In this document: positions 60,516-64,000 of the stretch, in pieces
Layout of the letters: every line of letters begins with the position of its first letter
Position numbering within the stretch: the first letter of the stretch is position 1
Origin: an uncultured Fodinibius sp.
GTDB taxonomy: Bacteria; Bacteroidota; Rhodothermia; Balneolales; Balneolaceae
DNA length: 64,000 nucleotides
Assembly (NCBI GenBank): GCA_913056455.1
Contig: CAJXMJ010000001.1
Coordinates: 1-64,000, forward strand
Direction: 5' to 3'
Translations under genes and position numbers: made by a program
Notes under the pieces: model-generated
Told to the model about the DNA's origin: nothing
The model's input: the letters and a program-made list of their open reading frames with translations, nothing else
The model's database searches: none

Positions 60516-60953
60516 TTAGAGGTGCTCTATTCCCGGCTTATCCCCAAGGTGATCAATGAGTCCCTCCCATAAAAAGGCTTGTTCTCCACCTATCTCTTCC
60601 GTAGGTACTGTCTCACCAATGGAAAGGTTTAGTACAGAGGCTATCGGAAGGTCCCAGATCCTAATAATGTCATACTTACTTACGTAAGCCTTGAGATCAT
60701 TATTAGTACTCTGTCTGACAAAATGGATTAATCTGGATGGAGGCTCCTCACCCATAAAATGGGTTAGGATCTCCTCAAAAACCTTGGCTACTACTTCAAC
60801 AGATTCCCTGCAGGTAAGTAGTTTTTGGGGATTGGAAAATAAGACCGTATTTATTTTAACGACCTCCGACTGACTATTTAGATGATCCATCATGAACATG
60901 GTTGTATCGAATAGAAAGTCAGCGTTTTCGTCCCAGTTTATTGCATTACTCAT
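60516..60953 (-). CDS. Hypothetical acidic protein
   Basis: This 145-residue protein is acidic and has no motif I recognise; it ends WEGLIDHLGDKPGIEHL. Its start overlaps the end of the HTH gene by 8 bases, so the two are translationally coupled. Confidence 0.55.
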   Translation of the reverse strand: MSNAINWDENADFLFDTTMFMMDHLNSQSEVVKINTVLFSNPQKLLTCRESVEVVAKVFEEILTHFMGEEPPSRLIHFVRQSTNNDLKAYVSKYDIIRIWDLPIASVLNLSIGETVPTEEIGGEQAFLWEGLIDHLGDKPGIEHL

Positions 60954-61221
60954 TGGTATTTTCCTCTTTATTTAAAAGTGAACGTTCGTTGGTTAGATTA
61001 GGTCGTTTGGCTCTACGGATTCTTAAAGCCCTTGCAGTTGCTCGCAGTGTCTCCGGAGACCACATTCTGCGACCTCCGATCATATCTGGAGGGGGTTGAA
61101 CTGCATCAGCGCGTACTAAATTATCGAGATCGTAGTAATGAACCTCTTGCTCGATTTGCTGCTGTAGATAATCCACAGCTTCGCCAGAGGTCAAGTAATG
61201 TTTGATTTCTAACTTTGACAT
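60946..61221 (-). CDS. MerR/excisionase-like HTH protein
   Basis: This 91-residue protein has a helix-turn-helix region like MerR or Xis proteins (KHYLTSGEAVDYLQQQIEQE, and MWSPETLRATARALRIRRAK) with a basic C-terminus. It may direct integrase toward excision, or act as the regulator of the leftward operon. The assignment is by resemblance and by position in an element with an integrase. Confidence 0.55.
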   Translation of the reverse strand: MSKLEIKHYLTSGEAVDYLQQQIEQEVHYYDLDNLVRADAVQPPPDMIGGRRMWSPETLRATARALRIRRAKRPNLTNERSLLNKEENTNE

Positions 61222-61303
61222 GATTGTGATTTTTCTAGTTGTGATTAATGCCGAGGGCTTTCCTCAACAGTGCAATAGAAAAATCACATAAAGAGAAGGG
61301 AGA

Positions 61304-61338
61304 ACTTTGGGCAGACGAGATGTTTGTCTGCCCAAAGT
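61304..61338 (-). terminator. Strong hairpin after the 445-residue gene
   Basis: ACTTTGGGCAGAC (61304-61316) and GTCTGCCCAAAGT (61326-61338) form a perfect 13-bp stem with a 9-nt loop. It lies 10 bases beyond the stop of the leftward gene at 61348. The following T-tract is weak. Confidence 0.7.
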
Positions 61339-61347
61339 AATTGTTAG

Positions 61348-62685
61348 TTAATTAGGACGATAGAGAGGGGTATAGAATTCAGCCACATGGTCTCTGTTGA
61401 TCTGACAACTGTCACACATTCTATAAAGAAGGTATTCCCAAATGAGTTTCTGTATTCGGGAATAAAACAGATTATCCGGAGAGGTTAGCTTATCAAAATG
61501 TTCAAGTCTTTTCGGTAGCCTTTGCAACGGCTTCTGTAAGAGATTACCATCCGACCGAAGGGCATCGACAAAAGAATTGGACTGGTATTCATATTGTGAT
61601 AATACTGTAGATAATTGCTGAGGTGAGAGGACTTCTTCAATAGTGAAGAGCTCTTGGCCATCTTTTGAATAAGTAATATAAAAGCCCACCTCGTCAAATA
61701 GTTGATCCCGAAGCATTACAATTTGCGAGCAAACAGTATTCAGTTCGAAATAAGCCAACAGAATGTGTTCGAGGTAGAAAGGAGGCCAATCGGAAATGGA
61801 AAGATCACTTAACTCATTTTTCCAATGCATAATTTTCTTAAAGCGTAAATCATCAAACCATTCTGACTTCTTACTAAACGCATTTTCAAAGCCAATTTCC
61901 TCGATACGTTGCAATTCTTCGGGTTTTATTTCAATACTCTTGGGATTGGATAACTCTTTAAACCGAAGTCGATTTTCTACAACGCCAATTCCATCAGGTT
62001 GTTCATGGCCTACCCCTTGATTTTCAAGTAGCTCCAAATGTTGAGTGAATGAATGCATGACCTCGGAGAAGTTACCTCGGACCTCCTGGAGAGTTGAAGA
62101 GTTTGTGTCCTTGAAGTACTGGAATATATCCTTTTCCAGTTGCTTATATCGATGGCAGCGATGTGAGGTATGGTTTCTAAGACGTTGGTAAGGGAAACCG
62201 GCATTCTCGCTATTAAGTAAACTTATAAACTGTTTAACCTCCGTGATTATATTCTGCCGGAAACTGGGAAAAGCGGCCAGCAGATTTGTTTGTTGCGGGC
62301 GGGCCCCAGAAAAGAACAAGTTCTCTTTGTATTGCTGCTGATCTATGTGGGCATTCTCTTTGAAGGTACATTGAATATCTTTGATAAATCGTTCATAGGA
62401 AGGATGATGTTTAGCCTTGACGGTCGTTTTCCGATGGACTTCGAAATCTGTTTTCAGGTATTCATAATAGGCACTGTCGGTTGCTTCCGGCCAGATATTG
62501 AGAATAAGTTCTTTTAGTGAGTTATCAGTCTCTTTACTGGAGCTATATTTTGTGGTTTTAGGGTCACCATAAGGGTCGTAGTCGATGGTAACGAGCGCTT
62601 CCTTTTCTTTTAGAAATTGGATTAGTTTTCGAAGTCTTCCTTCGTGAATACTTATTGATTTGGGTCTATTGTTTTTGGGTGACAT
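61348..62685 (-). CDS. Unknown 445-residue island protein
   Basis: This protein is mostly helical and charged, with no membrane span and no catalytic motif that I can see. It is followed by a strong hairpin and read from the same strand as the PLD-like gene 20 bases upstream, so the two probably share a transcript. I considered the RteC family of Bacteroides elements but cannot support it. Confidence 0.6.
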   Translation of the reverse strand: MSPKNNRPKSISIHEGRLRKLIQFLKEKEALVTIDYDPYGDPKTTKYSSSKETDNSLKELILNIWPEATDSAYYEYLKTDFEVHRKTTVKAKHHPSYERFIKDIQCTFKENAHIDQQQYKENLFFSGARPQQTNLLAAFPSFRQNIITEVKQFISLLNSENAGFPYQRLRNHTSHRCHRYKQLEKDIFQYFKDTNSSTLQEVRGNFSEVMHSFTQHLELLENQGVGHEQPDGIGVVENRLRFKELSNPKSIEIKPEELQRIEEIGFENAFSKKSEWFDDLRFKKIMHWKNELSDLSISDWPPFYLEHILLAYFELNTVCSQIVMLRDQLFDEVGFYITYSKDGQELFTIEEVLSPQQLSTVLSQYEYQSNSFVDALRSDGNLLQKPLQRLPKRLEHFDKLTSPDNLFYSRIQKLIWEYLLYRMCDSCQINRDHVAEFYTPLYRPN

Positions 62686-62705
62686 GGGGTAAAAAATTGA
62701 GGTAA

Positions 62706-63596
62706 TTAACTTAGAATTTCAGTTGCCTTGCTAATAATATTCAGGTAAGCATCTGCTTTAATTGGGAGATTTTGCTCGCTAACAGCAGTACTTGTTCTTT
62801 GACGCCAGTATATTTTAATGTCATTGCTGTTAACATAAATTTTTGCTTCTTGAATGTGTTCGGATAACAGAGGTTTCTTTTTATACCAAATTGTTTCTTG
62901 ATGTTGATCATCAAAATGGAAAAAGATTCTATCCTCAACTTCCATATCGATTCCTTGTAAAGGAAAGTTTTTCGCTGCAATTAAATCTGTATCAGCAGCA
63001 TTTTCTTTCATCTCAAACTCAGTATTTGTGTATTTCTTTTTAAGTAACTCAAAAAGAAGGGGGAGATGAAAGTTATCAGTATCGTTAAATTTTGGATCCA
63101 CTTGGACTTGAGCATTTGACCCATTACCTGCTGCATGATTTGGGATTTCGCTCATTTTCCCCGAAGATTTATCAAGTATTGAAGAATTGATGATGGACTG
63201 AATTTCCTCACTTGCGTCTTCATATACTTCATTATCGTTTTCCTTATCGATAAGAATGCTCATCTCACGATTGTTCTGCTGGGAGAACTGATATAGATTC
63301 ATTGAGGAAATGATAAGCGAATCATCATTCTGGTAGCACTTAGCGTGAAGATTTTCACAAAAGAATATGTCAATATTCCGCAACTCATTAAGTATACGCC
63401 ACTCTTTTTGATTTAGGCGGTCCTTCCCATAAATAAGTATGATGTGAATACCTTTGTCGTCGGCATCTCTAAGTCGTTCAATAAAGTTTTGACTTAGTTG
63501 TAGAAAGGGCGTCACTAAAACTAATTGACTGGTGGCATTTAGGATTAGCTTTTCTAGGTAATGGGAGGTCCCTGAGGTAGTAAGAAATTGGGCCAT
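62706..63596 (-). CDS. PLD-like (HKD-motif) protein
   Basis: This 296-residue protein has an N-terminal phospholipase-D-like half with LVLVTPFLQLSQNFIERLRD and a single HxKxxxxD site (H84, K86, D91 in LHAKCYQNDD) followed by SSMNL. A single site often means that the enzyme works as a dimer. The C-terminal part is unlike PLD and unrecognised. It is the gene nearest the right end and may be a nuclease of the island's mobility or defence. Confidence 0.75.
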   Translation of the reverse strand: MAQFLTTSGTSHYLEKLILNATSQLVLVTPFLQLSQNFIERLRDADDKGIHIILIYGKDRLNQKEWRILNELRNIDIFFCENLHAKCYQNDDSLIISSMNLYQFSQQNNREMSILIDKENDNEVYEDASEEIQSIINSSILDKSSGKMSEIPNHAAGNGSNAQVQVDPKFNDTDNFHLPLLFELLKKKYTNTEFEMKENAADTDLIAAKNFPLQGIDMEVEDRIFFHFDDQHQETIWYKKKPLLSEHIQEAKIYVNSNDIKIYWRQRTSTAVSEQNLPIKADAYLNIISKATEILS

Positions 63597-63749
63597 TGAT
63601 GGAAGGGGGTCTATGATGATTTTAAAATTTGTGGGAAGGTAAGAATTGACCTAATTCATAGAAAGTAAAAGTTGAAATTTTCACAATCACAATATAGATC
63701 TCCATCAAAAGTAACAGGAATAAGATGTTGGCATTATTCCTAAAAATAC

Positions 63750-63782
63750 TTTGTAGAAGTAATTTGTAATCCCTTATATTTG
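63750..63782 (+). promoter_or_regulatory. Element-borne copy of the tRNA-Leu promoter
   Basis: TTTG at 63750-63753 and TATATTTG at 63775-63782, with 21 bases between, fit the -33/-7 consensus. The copy matches the native promoter at 33 of 39 positions over 63751-63789. Its -33 TTTG is a better match than the native ATTG. It lies 177 bases upstream of the right tRNA half, against 53 for the native one. Confidence 0.7.
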
Positions 63783-63830
63783 GGGTCTCACAAAAGTGAG
63801 TGTTCATTTAAATATTGTTGACAGGACTTT

Positions 63831-63895
63831 GTTACCTATTTGTTACCTGATTGGCGCTATTTTGGGGTCATTTTGGCCCTAAGAAGTACGATATG
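63831..63895 (+). repeat. Right-end repeats, probable recombinase arm sites
   Basis: GTTACCTATTTGTTACC (63831-63847) is a direct near-copy of the left-end repeat, and AGAAGTACGATATG (63882-63895) is an exact inverted copy of 26916-26929. They lie in the leader between the promoter copy and the right tRNA half. Confidence 0.6.
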
Positions 63896-63951
63896 TCAGG
63901 AAATAGGAAGGCGGCTAAAATCGCCCTAAGTTGTTGTCAGGCAATCATTTA

Positions 63952-64000
63952 ATATGTTTGCCCGAGTGGCGGAATTGGTAGACGCGTCGGACTTAAAATC
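63952..64000 (+). repeat. attR: right copy of the tRNA-Leu(UAA) 5' half
   Basis: Bases 63960-64000 are the first 41 bases of tRNA-Leu, up to the anticodon arm, identical to 26796-26836. The window ends here, so I cannot see whether the tRNA is completed, but an intact 3' half should follow. The sequence upstream differs from the left copy. Confidence 0.85.

Larger units (their letters stand above)
26788..64000 (+). mobile_element. Integrated genomic island at tRNA-Leu(UAA), about 37.2 kb
   Basis: A 49-bp perfect direct repeat (26788-26836 and 63952-64000) made of the 5' half of a tRNA-Leu gene bounds the region. A tyrosine integrase lies 200 bases inside the left end. Replication/excision-like genes read away from the right end, so in a circular form they would lie beside the integrase. 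Cargo is a sigma-54-controlled peptide-utilisation locus and a restriction-defence block. I see no relaxase, coupling protein or type IV secretion gene, so self-transfer is unlikely; mobilisation or phage-assisted transfer is possible. The right boundary touches the window edge, so the repeat may be longer. Confidence 0.85.

Noticed and set aside
61348-62685. RteC-family regulator
   Set aside because: The length (445 residues) and the sequence do not show the RteC pattern clearly enough.
26796-64000. Group I intron in tRNA-Leu(UAA)
   Set aside because: The interval is 37 kb of protein genes with an integrase and repeated tRNA halves, not an intron.

Overview
The window looks like a chromosome segment of a Bacteroidota/Balneolota-type bacterium. 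The signs are SusC/SusD genes, a NodT-MFP-RND efflux operon, a YtxH protein and promoters of the TTTG / TAnnTTTG type. The exact genus cannot be told from the sequence alone; a Balneolaceae-like host is my guess.

Bases 1-26787 are ordinary core genome: the end of tuf, tRNA-Trp, secE-nusG-rplKAJL-rpoBC with a strong terminator, then YtxH, a transaldolase, rarA, an FMN reductase, an OmpR-type two-component pair, a secreted M1 aminopeptidase, a stand-alone response regulator and a three-gene RND efflux operon.

From 26788 to the last base the window holds an integrated mobile island of about 37.2 kb. It is bounded by two identical 49-bp copies of the 5' half of a tRNA-Leu(UAA) gene, each ending in the anticodon arm. 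The left copy is truncated. The right copy runs to the window edge and is presumably the start of the working tRNA. A diverged copy of the tRNA promoter lies upstream of both halves, so the island appears to carry a replacement promoter plus 5' half. Direct and inverted repeats near both ends look like recombinase arm sites. A tyrosine integrase sits just inside the left end. A leftward block with an HTH/excisionase-like protein, a replication-initiator-like protein, a zinc-ribbon protein, a PLD-like protein and unknowns sits at the right end, next to iteron-like repeats. I saw no relaxase or conjugation genes.

The island has two cargos. The first (28448-48417) looks like a peptide-utilisation locus: a D-aminoacylase, a sensor kinase and NtrC-type activator, SusC/SusD, a large Asp-box (VPS10-like) exoprotein, two gamma-glutamyltransferase lipoproteins, a 2,4-diaminopentanoate-dehydrogenase-like enzyme and an M14 carboxypeptidase. 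Two divergent sigma-54 promoters with GG-N10-GC cores flank a pair of 17-bp palindromes. The pair lies almost exactly midway between the promoters, so one enhancer may drive both the regulators and susCD. The second cargo (48600-58606) is a type I restriction-modification operon (hsdM, hsdS, hsdR). Between hsdS and hsdR sit an Hc1-like small protein, a leftover hsdS 3' end and a SIR2-HerA antiphage pair. Base composition shows the mosaic: hsdM, hsdR and the centre of hsdS are GC-richer, while the hsdS specificity domains, SIR2 and HerA are AT-rich.
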